37,018 nt of DNA from DASUFI01 sp036274635 (GTDB taxonomy: Bacteria > Planctomycetota > B15-G4), in NCBI GenBank assembly GCA_036274635.1, contig DASUFI010000347.1:1-37018 (forward strand), written 5' to 3'. The position numbers were made by a program, and so were the translations under genes. A model generated the notes under the pieces. That model worked only from the letters and a program-made list of their open reading frames with translations, had not been told where the DNA came from and did no database searches. This document shows positions 8,544 through 17,114 of the stretch, piece by piece (within the stretch, counting starts at the first letter, position 1; every line of letters starts with the position of its first letter).

Positions 8544-9116
8544 CTACGACGCCGGCTCGCGCGCGTAGTCCACGAACTCCAGCTGCCCGCTGCTGTCGCG
8601 CCAGGTGCGCGCGGCCTTCCAGCGCGACTCGATCCACGGGCGCGGCGGCCGGAAGGGGAAGAGCGTGTCGCCCTCCTTCACCGGCACTGCCGGCACCCAC
8701 GTGACCACGAGGCGCTCGGGCAGCTCCTTGCGCTGCAGCGCCGCGCGGAAGAGCTCCGCGCCGCCGAGCAGGAAGACGGTGCCGTCGCTGCCGTGCGGCG
8801 GCGGCTGGCTCGCACCCCACGCCACCGCCGCATCCAGGTCGCGGAACCAGCGCGCCCCGTCGCGCAGCACGCCCTCGGCGCCGCGCCCGCCCTGCGTGGA
8901 CGAGACGACCACGTTCGTGCGGTGCGGCAGCGGGCCGCCGAACTGCGTGGCGAGGCTCTCCCACGTGCGGCGGCCCATGATGACGACGTGGTGCTTGGTC
9001 GTGTTCTTGAAGTGCCTGAGGTCCTCGGGCCAGCTCCACGGCAGCTTGAGCCCGCGACCCATGAGGCCGTCGGGCGTCATCGCCACGATGAGCGCGAGGC
9101 GCTCGGCCGCGCTCAC
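8544..9116 (-). CDS. folA: Dihydrofolate reductase
   Basis: 190 aa from GTG 9116, which overlaps the thyA stop by 4 bp. The N-terminal strand LALIVAMTPDGLMGRG, the catalytic acidic residue in WPEDLRHFK, the MGRRTWESL segment and the FLLGGAELF strand are all diagnostic of DHFR. The enzyme reduces dihydrofolate with NADPH to tetrahydrofolate. It restores the folate that thymidylate synthase oxidises, so translational coupling to thyA is functionally sensible. It is slightly longer than the common 160-170 aa, with an insertion around AEGVLRDGARWFRDLDAAV. Confidence 0.93.
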   Translation of the reverse strand: MSAAERLALIVAMTPDGLMGRGLKLPWSWPEDLRHFKNTTKHHVVIMGRRTWESLATQFGGPLPHRTNVVVSSTQGGRGAEGVLRDGARWFRDLDAAVAWGASQPPPHGSDGTVFLLGGAELFRAALQRKELPERLVVTWVPAVPVKEGDTLFPFRPPRPWIESRWKAARTWRDSSGQLEFVDYAREPAS

Positions 9117-9952
9117 ACAGCGACCTTGAACTTGATGGCGTCCTGGTGCACGTAGTTGCGCAGCTCGAAGTCCTCGAAGCGCAGCTCGTCGAGCGGCTTG
9201 TCGGCAATGTGCAGCGTGGGCAGCGGCAGCGGCTTGCGCTCCAGCTGCTGCATGAGGCCCGGCACGTGGTCGTACTCGGCCATGGAGCCGTCGGGCTTGG
9301 AGGTGTAGACGTGCGCGTCCACGATGGCGTGGCTGAAGAGGCCCGGCTTCAGCCCCGCCTGCTGCGCGAGGATCTGCGTGAGCGCGGCGTAGGCGGCGAG
9401 GTTGAACGGGATGCCCAGCGCGATGTCGCCGCTGCGCTGGTTGAGGTGGCAGTTGAGCCGGCCCTGCAGCACCTGGAAGGCGAAGGTGTAGTGGCAGGGC
9501 GGCAGCTTGCTGCTCCAGGCGTTGCCCGGCTCCCAGGCCGAGACCACGAGACGCCGGCTGTCGGGGTTGGTCTTCAGGGCGTGGACCACGTTGGCGATCT
9601 GGTCCACCTCGCGCACCTGCCAGGAGCCGTCCGGTCCGCGCGTGGCGGAGGGGAAGTGGCGCCAGTAGTAGCCGTAGGCCGTGTCGAGGCGGCCCTGCTC
9701 GTCGGCCCAGGCGTCCCAGATCTTCGTGTGCTGGCGCAGGTTGCGGATGTGGTCCTCGCCCGACAGGTACCAGAGCAGCTCGCGCAGCAGGGAGTCCCAC
9801 TGCATCTTCTTGGTGGTCAGCAGCGGGAAGCCGCGCGCGAGGTCCACGGAATAGTGCGCCGCGAAGCAGGCGATGGTGTCCACGCCCGTGCGGCTGGGCT
9901 TGCGCACGCCGTGGTCGAGCACGTGGCGGACGAGGTCGAGGTACTCCTGCAC
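9113..9952 (-). CDS. thyA: Thymidylate synthase
   Basis: 279 aa. GTG at 9952 (VQEYLDLVRHVLDHG) is chosen because family members begin here and a -10-like TAATAT ends only 8 nt upstream; a reading from 10138 would cross the promoter of the divergent gene. The active-site cysteine lies in LPPCHYTFAFQV, with the folate/dUMP motifs FPLLTTKKMQW, RELLWYLSG, LNCHLNQRSGDIALGIPFN and DAHVY. It methylates dUMP to dTMP using methylene-tetrahydrofolate. It is followed by folA with a 4-bp overlap. A decayed copy of its first codons lies at 12619-12703. Confidence 0.95.
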   Translation of the reverse strand: MQEYLDLVRHVLDHGVRKPSRTGVDTIACFAAHYSVDLARGFPLLTTKKMQWDSLLRELLWYLSGEDHIRNLRQHTKIWDAWADEQGRLDTAYGYYWRHFPSATRGPDGSWQVREVDQIANVVHALKTNPDSRRLVVSAWEPGNAWSSKLPPCHYTFAFQVLQGRLNCHLNQRSGDIALGIPFNLAAYAALTQILAQQAGLKPGLFSHAIVDAHVYTSKPDGSMAEYDHVPGLMQQLERKPLPLPTLHIADKPLDELRFEDFELRNYVHQDAIKFKVAV

Positions 9953-9960
9953 GGCAAAGG

Positions 9961-9970
9961 ATATTAGATT
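9961..9970. promoter_or_regulatory. Overlapping divergent -10 elements (thyA / large exported protein)
   Basis: In this GC-rich window the AT-rich ATATTAGATT stands out. Minus strand 9966-9961 reads TAATAT, 8 nt from the thyA GTG, which implies a leaderless or nearly leaderless thyA mRNA. Plus strand 9965-9970 reads TAGATT, 44 nt before the ATG at 10015. The two promoters share bases, so they may compete. Confidence 0.45.
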
Positions 9971-10014
9971 GGTGGCGCGGCCGGCGCCATCGCGCAGCGG
10001 TCGCGGAGACCGCG

Positions 10015-12615
10015 ATGCCCTCACCCCGCCTGCGTGCCGGGTTGCTGGCCGCGGCCGGCCTGGCATGCGCCGCCCCCGTGCTCGCGCCACAGCAGGCGGC
10101 GCCGTTGGCGGCCGTCGCCCCGCCGGCCGCCGAGCCACGCACCCTGGCGGTGAACGCGCTGCTCAACGGCGGCTTCGAGCTGCTGGCCGACTCCACGACC
10201 ACGCCCCCGAAGTACGGCGCCTACTGGGTCGGCGCCTTCGCGGCGGCCGAGGGCGACCCGGCCTGCCTCGTCGTGCAGGACGGCGCCTTCCGCGGCGAGC
10301 GCCTGCTGCGCCTGCCGCCGGGCAAGGAGGTGCTGCAGAAGATCGTGGCCGATCCGCGCTTCACCGGCACGCTGCGCGTCTCGCTCGCGCTGCGCGGCGG
10401 CGGCGCCTTGCGCGTCACGCTCGAGGATGGGCCAGGCCGGCGCGCCGCCGTGCAGATCAAGGTGGCGGACACGGGGCTGGCTGTGCTCGAGCCGGCCGGC
10501 CAGCCGCTGAAGCCGGCGGAGCTCGCGGCGCTGGCGGTGCAGGAGGCGACGGGTGCCGCGGCCCGCGCCAGCAACGACGCCACCGGCTGGAAGCGCCTCT
10601 CGCTCGACCTGGGCGCGCTGTTCCAGCTGCAGCACGGCGCCTCGCCCATGCCGCGCCTGAACCTGCGCCTCGCCGCCGCGCCCGATGCGCCCTCCCCCAT
10701 GGACGTGGACGAGGTCACGGCCGAGGTGCGCTGGCCCCTGGCCTCGGAGCCGGAGCTGGCCGCCTACGCCGCCGGCCTCGTGCGAGACAGCCTCGCGCTG
10801 TGGCTGGATGCGCCGGAGCACGGCGGCCTCGGGCTGGTCGACCCGCAGAGCGGCTACATCACGCACAGCGAGTACGACGTCGAGTCCGGCCAGCCGGGGC
10901 CGGCAGAAGAGACGGCCGGCTTCCACTCCATCCACAACCTGCTGATCGACTTCCTGCGCGAGGCGCGCCGGCGCGGCTGGGCCGCGGACGTCCAGCGCTG
11001 GACGCCCGTGCTGCAGCACTGCGTGCGCACGGTGCTGGAGCACAACTTCGACCCGGACACCGGCCTGCCGCGGCGGGTCACGCTGCCCGACCTGCAACCG
11101 GTGGACGGATCGGCCGTGCCGCTGTGGCCGTGGGTGGAGTTCCTGCTGGACGCGCGCGAGCAGGTGGGCGACGAGGAGCTGGCCGGCCGCTGCCAGGCGC
11201 AGGCGCGCCGCATCGCCGACACGCTGCTCGCGCTGCAGGCGCAGCACGACCTGCCGCGCGACAGCCACCCGCCCGGCAAGTGGATCGAGGCGCACGAGCG
11301 CGTCGAGGGCAACGACGACAACTGGTTCGGTTTCATCCCCGACCGCCTCACGTCCCAGGGCGAGATCGAGACCGACAAGCGCTTCTACACGAGCTGGGCG
11401 ATCCTGACGGGCCGCAGCTTCTGGTACGAGCTGCTGCGCGCGCCGCGGGCCATCGCGCGGGTGCACGCGCTGGATCCGCGTCCGCAGGACATGCCCGGCA
11501 TCCGCCGCGCGATCGCCGGCTACCATCGCGATTGGGACGCCGCGCGCTACGACCTCGAGAACGACACCGACGACCACTACGGCTACTTCGTCGCCGACGC
11601 GCTCGACATCGTGCGGACTTGCGGCGCGGAGGTGCCCGAGGCGCTGGCGCTGCTGCAGCAGGCCACGGACCACCGCCTCGAGCCCGGCGCCGCGCGCGCC
11701 GGGGACACCCTGTGGGTCCAGGCCGTGCGCCTCGGCACCGCCTGCGCCGGCGACAGCCCGCGCGCCTTCCTCGGCCCGCTCGGGCTGCGCGAGCTGACGC
11801 TGTCGGCCGACGACCCCGCCGCGCGCCTCTATCACGACGCCGTGCTCGAGCTGGCGCGCAACGACCTGCAGGGCCGGCAGCTCACCAACGCCCAGTTCAC
11901 CGAGAGCTTCTTCAAGCTCTGGGAGATGGTGTGCATCTGCTTCAAGGGCACCTACCAGGGAGACTGCCGCGAGCACGAGGCCTCTTGGTGGCACGGCGAC
12001 GTCGGCGACACCTTCGGCGGGCCGCCCACGGCGGCGATCGACGCGCAGACGGACGCGCTGCGCGCGGCCTCGCCCGGCGAGCGGCTGCCCCTGCTCGCAG
12101 CACTGGCGCTCGTGCGCGACATCACCGACGCGGGCCTGCGCCGCAAGTACGGCTGGCTCTTCGGCCTCGACGAGGCGGTCGCGAAGCAATACCAGCTCCT
12201 GCCCAAGGACGTGATCGGGCTGTCGCACGAGAGCGCTGCGGGGCTGGGCTACGTGGCGGCGTGGTTGCGGCTGCTGCCGCGCCTCGGAGACGCGCCGCTG
12301 CCGGTGCCCCCGACCGTCGAGGTCGTGGAGGACGGCCGGGCGCTGCGCGTGACCGGGCCGCCGGGCGCCGTCGTCACGCTGATTCAGGGCGACGGCCTGT
12401 TCCCGGCGCGCTCGATCGAAAGCGACCCGCGGCTGCTGCCGATCGGCATCGGGGAGATCGGCGAAGCGACCTGGCCACCCTTTGCGCAGCTCGACGGGGA
12501 GGGCACGGGCCAGGTCAGCCGCCGGTCGCTCCCGCAGGACACGGGCTGGGTCGTGCCGGTGGTCGTCGACGGCACGGGCGCCCTCGCCGCGGTGGGAGAG
12601 CCGGTCCGCTACTGA
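10015..12615 (+). CDS. Large exported protein of unknown function, paralogue 1
   Basis: 866 aa, ATG at 10015 with GGAG 7 nt upstream. Signal peptide at residues 1-24. A beta-rich N-terminal domain starts with ALLNGGFELLAD, a pattern seen at the start of CBM4/9-like jelly-roll modules. A helical, tryptophan-rich middle (about 250-690) has HGGLGLVD, FHSIHNLLIDFLREARRRGW, NFDPDTGLPRR and NDDNWFGFIPDRL. The repeated helix pairs suggest an alpha/alpha toroid as in some carbohydrate-active enzymes. A beta domain (VEVVEDGRALRVTGPPG) ends the protein. No family is recognised and no catalytic residues can be assigned. It is tandemly duplicated with the next gene. Confidence 0.85.
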   Translation: MPSPRLRAGLLAAAGLACAAPVLAPQQAAPLAAVAPPAAEPRTLAVNALLNGGFELLADSTTTPPKYGAYWVGAFAAAEGDPACLVVQDGAFRGERLLRLPPGKEVLQKIVADPRFTGTLRVSLALRGGGALRVTLEDGPGRRAAVQIKVADTGLAVLEPAGQPLKPAELAALAVQEATGAAARASNDATGWKRLSLDLGALFQLQHGASPMPRLNLRLAAAPDAPSPMDVDEVTAEVRWPLASEPELAAYAAGLVRDSLALWLDAPEHGGLGLVDPQSGYITHSEYDVESGQPGPAEETAGFHSIHNLLIDFLREARRRGWAADVQRWTPVLQHCVRTVLEHNFDPDTGLPRRVTLPDLQPVDGSAVPLWPWVEFLLDAREQVGDEELAGRCQAQARRIADTLLALQAQHDLPRDSHPPGKWIEAHERVEGNDDNWFGFIPDRLTSQGEIETDKRFYTSWAILTGRSFWYELLRAPRAIARVHALDPRPQDMPGIRRAIAGYHRDWDAARYDLENDTDDHYGYFVADALDIVRTCGAEVPEALALLQQATDHRLEPGAARAGDTLWVQAVRLGTACAGDSPRAFLGPLGLRELTLSADDPAARLYHDAVLELARNDLQGRQLTNAQFTESFFKLWEMVCICFKGTYQGDCREHEASWWHGDVGDTFGGPPTAAIDAQTDALRAASPGERLPLLAALALVRDITDAGLRRKYGWLFGLDEAVAKQYQLLPKDVIGLSHESAAGLGYVAAWLRLLPRLGDAPLPVPPTVEVVEDGRALRVTGPPGAVVTLIQGDGLFPARSIESDPRLLPIGIGEIGEATWPPFAQLDGEGTGQVSRRSLPQDTGWVVPVVVDGTGALAAVGEPVRY

Positions 12616-12618
12616 GGC

Positions 12619-12703
12619 GTGTCCAGGCCCGTGCGGCCGGACTGCGCCGCCGTGCTCCGGTACGTGGCGGACGAGGTCAAGGTTCTCCTGCTCGTTGGCC
12701 GAT
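12619..12703 (-). pseudogene. Decayed duplicate of the thyA 5' end
   Basis: This stretch aligns almost without gaps to 9876-9960, the first 26 or so codons of thyA; I judge identity by eye at about 75-80 percent. On the minus strand it still reads ENLDLVRHVPEHG, against EYLDLVRHVLDHG in thyA. The start codon and -10 region are gone. It begins 4 bp after the stop of paralogue 1, exactly where a head-to-tail duplication of the block 9876-12618 would put it. Confidence 0.8.
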
Positions 12704-12760
12704 CTTGGAGCCGGCCTACTGCCTGCGCCAGCGCTCCGCCGGAGCGCCGAGGAGCCCACC

Positions 12761-15373
12761 ATTCCGCTGTCCCGCACCGCCGTCCTGCTGGCCATCGCGC
12801 TGCTCGGCTGTGGTCAGGATCCGGCCGCGACCCTGAGCGAGCGGCTGGCTGCGCATCCGCCCATGGTCGTGGGCGCCCTGGCGGGCGCGCCGGCCAAGGC
12901 GGCACGATCCGCGCCCGCGCCCGCGGAGTCCGACGAGGGCACGCTGCTACTCGATGGCCTGCTCAACTCCGGCTTCGAGCTGCTGGCCGACGGCAACGCC
13001 AAGCCGCCCAGCTACGGCGCCTACTGGATGGGCGCCTGCGCCGGGACGAAGACCGATCCCGAGGCCGTCGTCGCCGCCGGCGACGCCTTCCGCGGCGAGC
13101 GCTTCCTGCACCTGCCCGCGGGAAGCGAGGTGCTGCAGAAGATCGTCGCGGCCCCCGGCCATACGAGCCACCTGCGCGTGTCCTTGGCGATGCGCGGCGT
13201 GGCCGCCCAGCTCGGCCTCGTGCTCGAGGACGGCAGCGGCCAGAGCGCGGGCGTGCGGCTGGTCAACGACGGGACGATCCTGCGCCCGATCGCGCGCGCT
13301 GAGGGCGCGCTGCTGACGTCCGAGGACGTGACGGCGCTCGCGCCGCGTCAGGCGCAAGGCTCGGCCGCCCGAGCGGCCGGCGACGCCGCCGAATGGCGCC
13401 GCGCCTCCTTCGACCTCGGTGCGCTGCTCGCCAGCCGCCTGCACAAGGCGCCCCAGCCGCGGCTGGTGCTGCGCCTGTCGGCGATCGGCCCCCTGGGCGC
13501 CAGCATGGACGTGGACGAGGTCATCGCCGAGGTGCGCTGGCCGCAGCCCACCGAGGCCGAGCTGACCGAGTATGCCTCCGGCCTCGTGCGCGAGACGCTG
13601 TCCCGATGGTTCGAGACGCCCGAGCACGGCGGTCTCGGGCTGGTGGACGCGTTGAGCGGCTACGTCACTCACGGCAGGTACGACCTCGAGACCGGCGCGC
13701 GCGGGCCCGACGAGACGGTGGGCGGCCTGCACGCCATCCATTCCCTGCTGGTGGACTGGCTGCGCGAGGCGCGGCGGCGCGGGTGGCAGGCGGACGTCCA
13801 GCGCTGGACGCCCGTGCTCCAGCGCTGCGTGCGCACGCTGCTGCAGCACGGCTTCGATCCCGACACGGGCCTGCCACGCCTGGTCTCGCTGCCCGACGAG
13901 ACGCCGCTCGACGACACGGCCGTGGCCCTCGCGCCGTGGGTGGAGTTCCTGCTGGACGCGCGCGAGCAGGTGGTCGACGAGGCGCTGGCGGCGCAGGGCC
14001 TCGCGCAGGCGCGCCGCATCGCCGACACGCTGCTGGCGCTGCAGCAGCAGCACGACCTGTCTCCGGCGGAAGCGCCGGCCGGGACGTGGGACGAGGCGCG
14101 CGGCCGCATCGTGGGCAACGACGGCAACTGGTTCGGCTGCATCCCCGATCGCCTCACGCCGAAGGGCACGATCGAGACGGACGGTCGCTTCGACACCAGC
14201 GGAGCCATCCTGACCGGCCACACCTCAGGGCACGGCCTGCTGCGGTCGGCGCGGGCCATCGCGCGCGTGCACGCCCTCGCTCCCCACCCGGAGGACGTGC
14301 CCGGGCTGAACCGCGCGCTGGCCGCCTACCGGCGTGACTGGGACGTCTCACGCTACGAGCCCGCGCGCGACGACGGCAGGCACTACGGTCACCTGGTCGG
14401 CGACGCACTGGACATCGCGCTGCACGCCGGCGCCGAGACGCCCGATGCGCTGGCGCTGGTGCGGAGCGCCACGGATGTCCGCCTCGCGCGCGACGCCGCG
14501 CGCATCGACGACACGCGCTGGATCCAGGCCGTGAGACAGGGCGTCGCCTGCCCCGCCGACAGCTCGCGCGCCTTCCTCGGACTGCTGCAGCTCGACGGGC
14601 TGAAGCCCGAGCTGAGCTCGCCGATGTCGAGCCCGAGCCTCTACCACGACGCGCTGCTCGAGCTGGCGCGCAATGACCTGCAGGGCCGCCAGCTGGCCAA
14701 CACGCGGTTCACCGGGAGCGGCTTCAGGCTCTGGGACAGCGACCAGGACGATGGCCGCGAGCACGAGGCGGGCTGGTGGGATGCTGGCGAGGACGGGGGC
14801 GCCGGGCCGCCGACGTCGGCCATCGACGCGCAGCAGGCCGCGCTGCGCGGGGCTCGCGCCGGCGAGCGGCTGCCGCTGCTGGCGGCGCTCGCACTGATCC
14901 GCGACGTCACCGACGCCGGCCTGCGACGCCCCTACGGCTGGCTCGACGGCGTCCACGAGACTGCGCGCGAGGACCAGTTGCCCGACGACAGCGGCGCGGG
15001 CCTCGCCTACGTCGCGGCCTGGATGCGGCTGCTGCCCTGCCTCTCGACCGACCCCGAGGAGCCGCTCCCCGCGCTGGAGATCGTGGACGGCGGCGCCGCG
15101 CTGCGCCTGAGCGGCCCGCCCGGCGCGACGATCGTGCTGGCACAAGCCGAGGAGCTGTTCGCGACGCGGCCCAGCGAAGGCGACTCCCGGCTGCTGCCCA
15201 TCGATGACGTGGGAGGCACCGCGGGCACCTGGCCGCCGAGGGTTCCGCTCGATGCCGCGGGCACCGCGAAGGTGGGACGGCGGGGACCGCCGGGCGCCCA
15301 GGGTTGGGTCGCGCCGCTGGTGCGCGGCCCCGCGGGCGAGGTCGTGCAGGCCGGGGCCGCCGTCCACTACTGA
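12761..15373 (+). CDS. Large exported lipoprotein-like protein of unknown function, paralogue 2 (ATT start)
   Basis: 870 aa if started at ATT 12761, the position homologous to the ATG of paralogue 1. GAGGAG lies 6 nt upstream, in the same place as the ribosome binding site of copy 1. No in-frame ATG, GTG or TTG lies at a sensible distance; CTG at 12767 is an alternative. LLAIALLGC gives a lipobox. The frame is open throughout and aligns along its length with paralogue 1, e.g. LLNSGFELLADG, HGGLGLVD, LHAIHSLLVDWLREARRRGW, NFDPDTG against GFDPDTG. Many aromatic residues conserved in copy 1 are replaced (FYTSWA to FDTSGA, SFWYE to TSGHG) and the segment with CIC is lost. It may be decaying or diverging in function. 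Confidence 0.75.
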   Translation: MPLSRTAVLLAIALLGCGQDPAATLSERLAAHPPMVVGALAGAPAKAARSAPAPAESDEGTLLLDGLLNSGFELLADGNAKPPSYGAYWMGACAGTKTDPEAVVAAGDAFRGERFLHLPAGSEVLQKIVAAPGHTSHLRVSLAMRGVAAQLGLVLEDGSGQSAGVRLVNDGTILRPIARAEGALLTSEDVTALAPRQAQGSAARAAGDAAEWRRASFDLGALLASRLHKAPQPRLVLRLSAIGPLGASMDVDEVIAEVRWPQPTEAELTEYASGLVRETLSRWFETPEHGGLGLVDALSGYVTHGRYDLETGARGPDETVGGLHAIHSLLVDWLREARRRGWQADVQRWTPVLQRCVRTLLQHGFDPDTGLPRLVSLPDETPLDDTAVALAPWVEFLLDAREQVVDEALAAQGLAQARRIADTLLALQQQHDLSPAEAPAGTWDEARGRIVGNDGNWFGCIPDRLTPKGTIETDGRFDTSGAILTGHTSGHGLLRSARAIARVHALAPHPEDVPGLNRALAAYRRDWDVSRYEPARDDGRHYGHLVGDALDIALHAGAETPDALALVRSATDVRLARDAARIDDTRWIQAVRQGVACPADSSRAFLGLLQLDGLKPELSSPMSSPSLYHDALLELARNDLQGRQLANTRFTGSGFRLWDSDQDDGREHEAGWWDAGEDGGAGPPTSAIDAQQAALRGARAGERLPLLAALALIRDVTDAGLRRPYGWLDGVHETAREDQLPDDSGAGLAYVAAWMRLLPCLSTDPEEPLPALEIVDGGAALRLSGPPGATIVLAQAEELFATRPSEGDSRLLPIDDVGGTAGTWPPRVPLDAAGTAKVGRRGPPGAQGWVAPLVRGPAGEVVQAGAAVHY

Positions 15374-15499
15374 GCGAGGCGGCCCGAAGGGCCCTTCCTG
15401 GCTCGAGAACCGCGTCGGACGAGCTCTGGGCGCCGACGCCCGGCCCGCGGACGCCATCGCCCGGACACGCATGTCGCCCTTCCTGGCTGGCGATCAATC

Positions 15500-15507
15500 T
15501 GATATCA
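15500..15507. promoter_or_regulatory. Palindrome TGATATCA upstream of the SPFH operon (possible operator)
   Basis: A perfect 8-bp palindrome lies in a short AT-rich patch 50 nt before the SPFH ATG; TTATCG follows within 12 bp and could be a -10. The operon encodes a ribbon-helix-helix protein, so autoregulation here is plausible. The rest of the 183-bp gap (15374-15556) shows nothing else clear. Confidence 0.3.
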
Positions 15508-15556
15508 CTCCGTTATCGCAGCCCGGGACAGACAACCCGGGCCATGGAGACCTCCG

Positions 15557-16519
15557 ATGACCGTCCGTCAGCCGTCCCGCGAAGTCCCGATCCGAGCCGT
15601 GTCCGGCTGGGGGATGCTCGCGCTGCAGTTGCTGGCACCCTTCGGCTTCGTGGCGCTGATCAGCTGGTTCGTGGGCCACATCGACAAGCTCGAGGCGGCC
15701 GCCCTGGCCGCGCGCAGCGCCGGGCAGGTGGTGGAGAGCAGCCGCGGCCTGCACATCGCCGTCTTCGTCGTGTCCATGGTGCTGCTGCTGGCGACCTGGG
15801 GCCTGTTCTGGGCCGGCTTCTTCATCGTGCAGCCGAACATCGGGCGCGTGCTGGTGCTGTTCGGGCGCTACCGCGGCACAGTGCGCGAGAACGGCCTGTA
15901 CTGGACCAACCCGTTCACGCTGCGCCACAAGATCTCGCTCAAGGCGCACAACGTGGCCAGCGAGAAGATCAAGGTCAACGACCTGCTGGGCAACCCGATC
16001 GAGATCGGGGCCGTCGTAGTCTGGCAGGTGCGCGACACGGCGCAGGCCAAGTTCGACGTGCAGGACTTCGAATCCTACGTGAACGTCCAGGTGGAGACGG
16101 CCATCCGCCACATGGCCAGCAGCCATCCCTACGAGGAGGCCATGGTGGAGGGCGCCAAGCTGTCGCTGCGCGGCAGCACCGAGGAGCTGGCCACGGCGCT
16201 GCGCGAGGAGGTGCAGCACGGCCTCGACCGCGCGGGCGTCGAGGTGCTGGACACGCGCATCACCCACCTGGCCTACGCGCCCGAGATCGCGGCCGCCATG
16301 CTGCAGCGCCAGCAGGCCACGGCCATCATCGCCGCGCGCCGGCTCATCGTGCAGGGCGCCGTGGGCATGGTGGAGCACGCGCTGGAGGACCTGTCGGGCA
16401 AGCACATCCTGGCGCTGGACGACGAGCGCAAGGCCACGCTCGTGGGCAACCTGCTGGTGGTGCTCTGCGGCCACAGCGCGCCCACGCCCGTGATCAACGC
16501 CGGCACCCTGTACAGCTGA
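15557..16519 (+). CDS. SPFH/band-7 domain membrane protein
   Basis: 320 aa; GGAG lies 6 nt before the ATG. Two hydrophobic segments (about residues 15-37 and 69-93) precede an SPFH domain. That domain starts at VQPNIGRVLVLFGRYRGTVRENGLYWTNPF and includes KVNDLLGNPIEIGAVVVWQVRD and the helix YVNVQVETAIRHMASSHPYE. The C-terminal helical part has LAYAPEIAAAMLQRQQATAIIAARR, typical of stomatin/prohibitin-like proteins that oligomerise in membrane microdomains. It is the first gene of a tightly packed operon. The precise role is unknown. Confidence 0.9.
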   Translation: MTVRQPSREVPIRAVSGWGMLALQLLAPFGFVALISWFVGHIDKLEAAALAARSAGQVVESSRGLHIAVFVVSMVLLLATWGLFWAGFFIVQPNIGRVLVLFGRYRGTVRENGLYWTNPFTLRHKISLKAHNVASEKIKVNDLLGNPIEIGAVVVWQVRDTAQAKFDVQDFESYVNVQVETAIRHMASSHPYEEAMVEGAKLSLRGSTEELATALREEVQHGLDRAGVEVLDTRITHLAYAPEIAAAMLQRQQATAIIAARRLIVQGAVGMVEHALEDLSGKHILALDDERKATLVGNLLVVLCGHSAPTPVINAGTLYS

Positions 16520-16526
16520 GGCCGCC

Positions 16527-16760
16527 GTGGCCGACGTCCCGCAACCGCCGCCCAACCCGCCGCCGGAGCCCTCCGGCGAACCCGGCCCCGAGGAGGCCGG
16601 CCGCGCGGGCCGCGAGCGCAAGCCCTTCCTGCTGCGCATCTCGCCGCAGCTGATGGAGGAGCTGCGCGCCTGGGCCGCGCAAGACATGCGCAGTCTGAAT
16701 GGCCACATCGAATGGCTGCTGCGCGACGCCACCCGGCGCCGCCGCGGCAAGAAGGAGTGA
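16527..16760 (+). CDS. Ribbon-helix-helix (Arc/MetJ-like) small protein
   Basis: 77 aa from GTG 16527, with GAGG about 5 nt upstream and 7 bp after the SPFH stop. Residues 1-30 are proline- and glutamate-rich and probably disordered. Residues 32-65, KPFLLRISPQLMEELRAWA and then SLNGHIEWLLRDA, fit a beta strand plus two helices of a ribbon-helix-helix fold. The tail is very basic. It probably binds DNA as a dimer and may control its own operon. Proteins of this type commonly follow SPFH genes. Confidence 0.75.
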   Translation: MADVPQPPPNPPPEPSGEPGPEEAGRAGRERKPFLLRISPQLMEELRAWAAQDMRSLNGHIEWLLRDATRRRRGKKE

Positions 16761-16764
16761 CATC

Positions 16765-17007
16765 ATGTTCTTCCTCGACTCCCGCCACTGCCGGTCGGGC
16801 GCGCGCCGCGCGGCCGTGGCCGCCAGCGCGATCGCCGCGGCGGTCGGCGCCCTCGTGAGCTCGCTGCTCAAGGACGGCTGGCTCAGCGACGACCCCGGCG
16901 TCGACAACACCTGGCGCATCATCACCATGGCGGTGTGTGGCCTCGTGATCGTGGCGGGCGCCGTCGTGCTGCTGTCCCAGTGGCGCCGCAAGCAGGAAGA
17001 GCCTTGA
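16765..17007 (+). CDS. Small two-TM protein
   Basis: 80 aa, ATG at 16765 with AAGGAG 8 nt upstream. The start is 4 bp after the preceding stop. Two hydrophobic segments (about residues 15-35 and 50-70) and a charged KQEEP tail are visible. It reads as an inner-membrane component of the SPFH operon. No family is recognised. Confidence 0.65.
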   Translation: MFFLDSRHCRSGARRAAVAASAIAAAVGALVSSLLKDGWLSDDPGVDNTWRIITMAVCGLVIVAGAVVLLSQWRRKQEEP

Positions 17008-17024
17008 GCGCCGGAGGAAGTCCC

Positions 17025-17114
17025 ATGCCGCTGTGGTGGATGGTCGTCGGAGGTCTGCTCATGATCGGCTGGAGCGTGTGGCGCATCGTGGCGCGAGGCA
17101 AGACGCGGCCATGA
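17025..17114 (+). CDS. 29-residue single-TM microprotein
   Basis: ATG at 17025 is preceded by GGAGGAAG at good spacing. The product is MPLWWMVVGGLLMIGWSVWR followed by IVARGKTRP: one hydrophobic, tryptophan-rich helix and a basic end, oriented with the C-terminus inside by the positive-inside rule. Its stop overlaps the next ATG (17111-17114). Strong ribosome binding site, tight spacing and overlap all argue that it is translated. It is too short for usual gene callers. Confidence 0.65.
   Translation: MPLWWMVVGGLLMIGWSVWRIVARGKTRP

Noticed and set aside
10021..12795. 924-codon minus-strand frame opposite paralogue 1
   Set aside because: Shadow of the paralogue typical for high GC. Only its first codons are meaningful, because they cross the thyA remnant.
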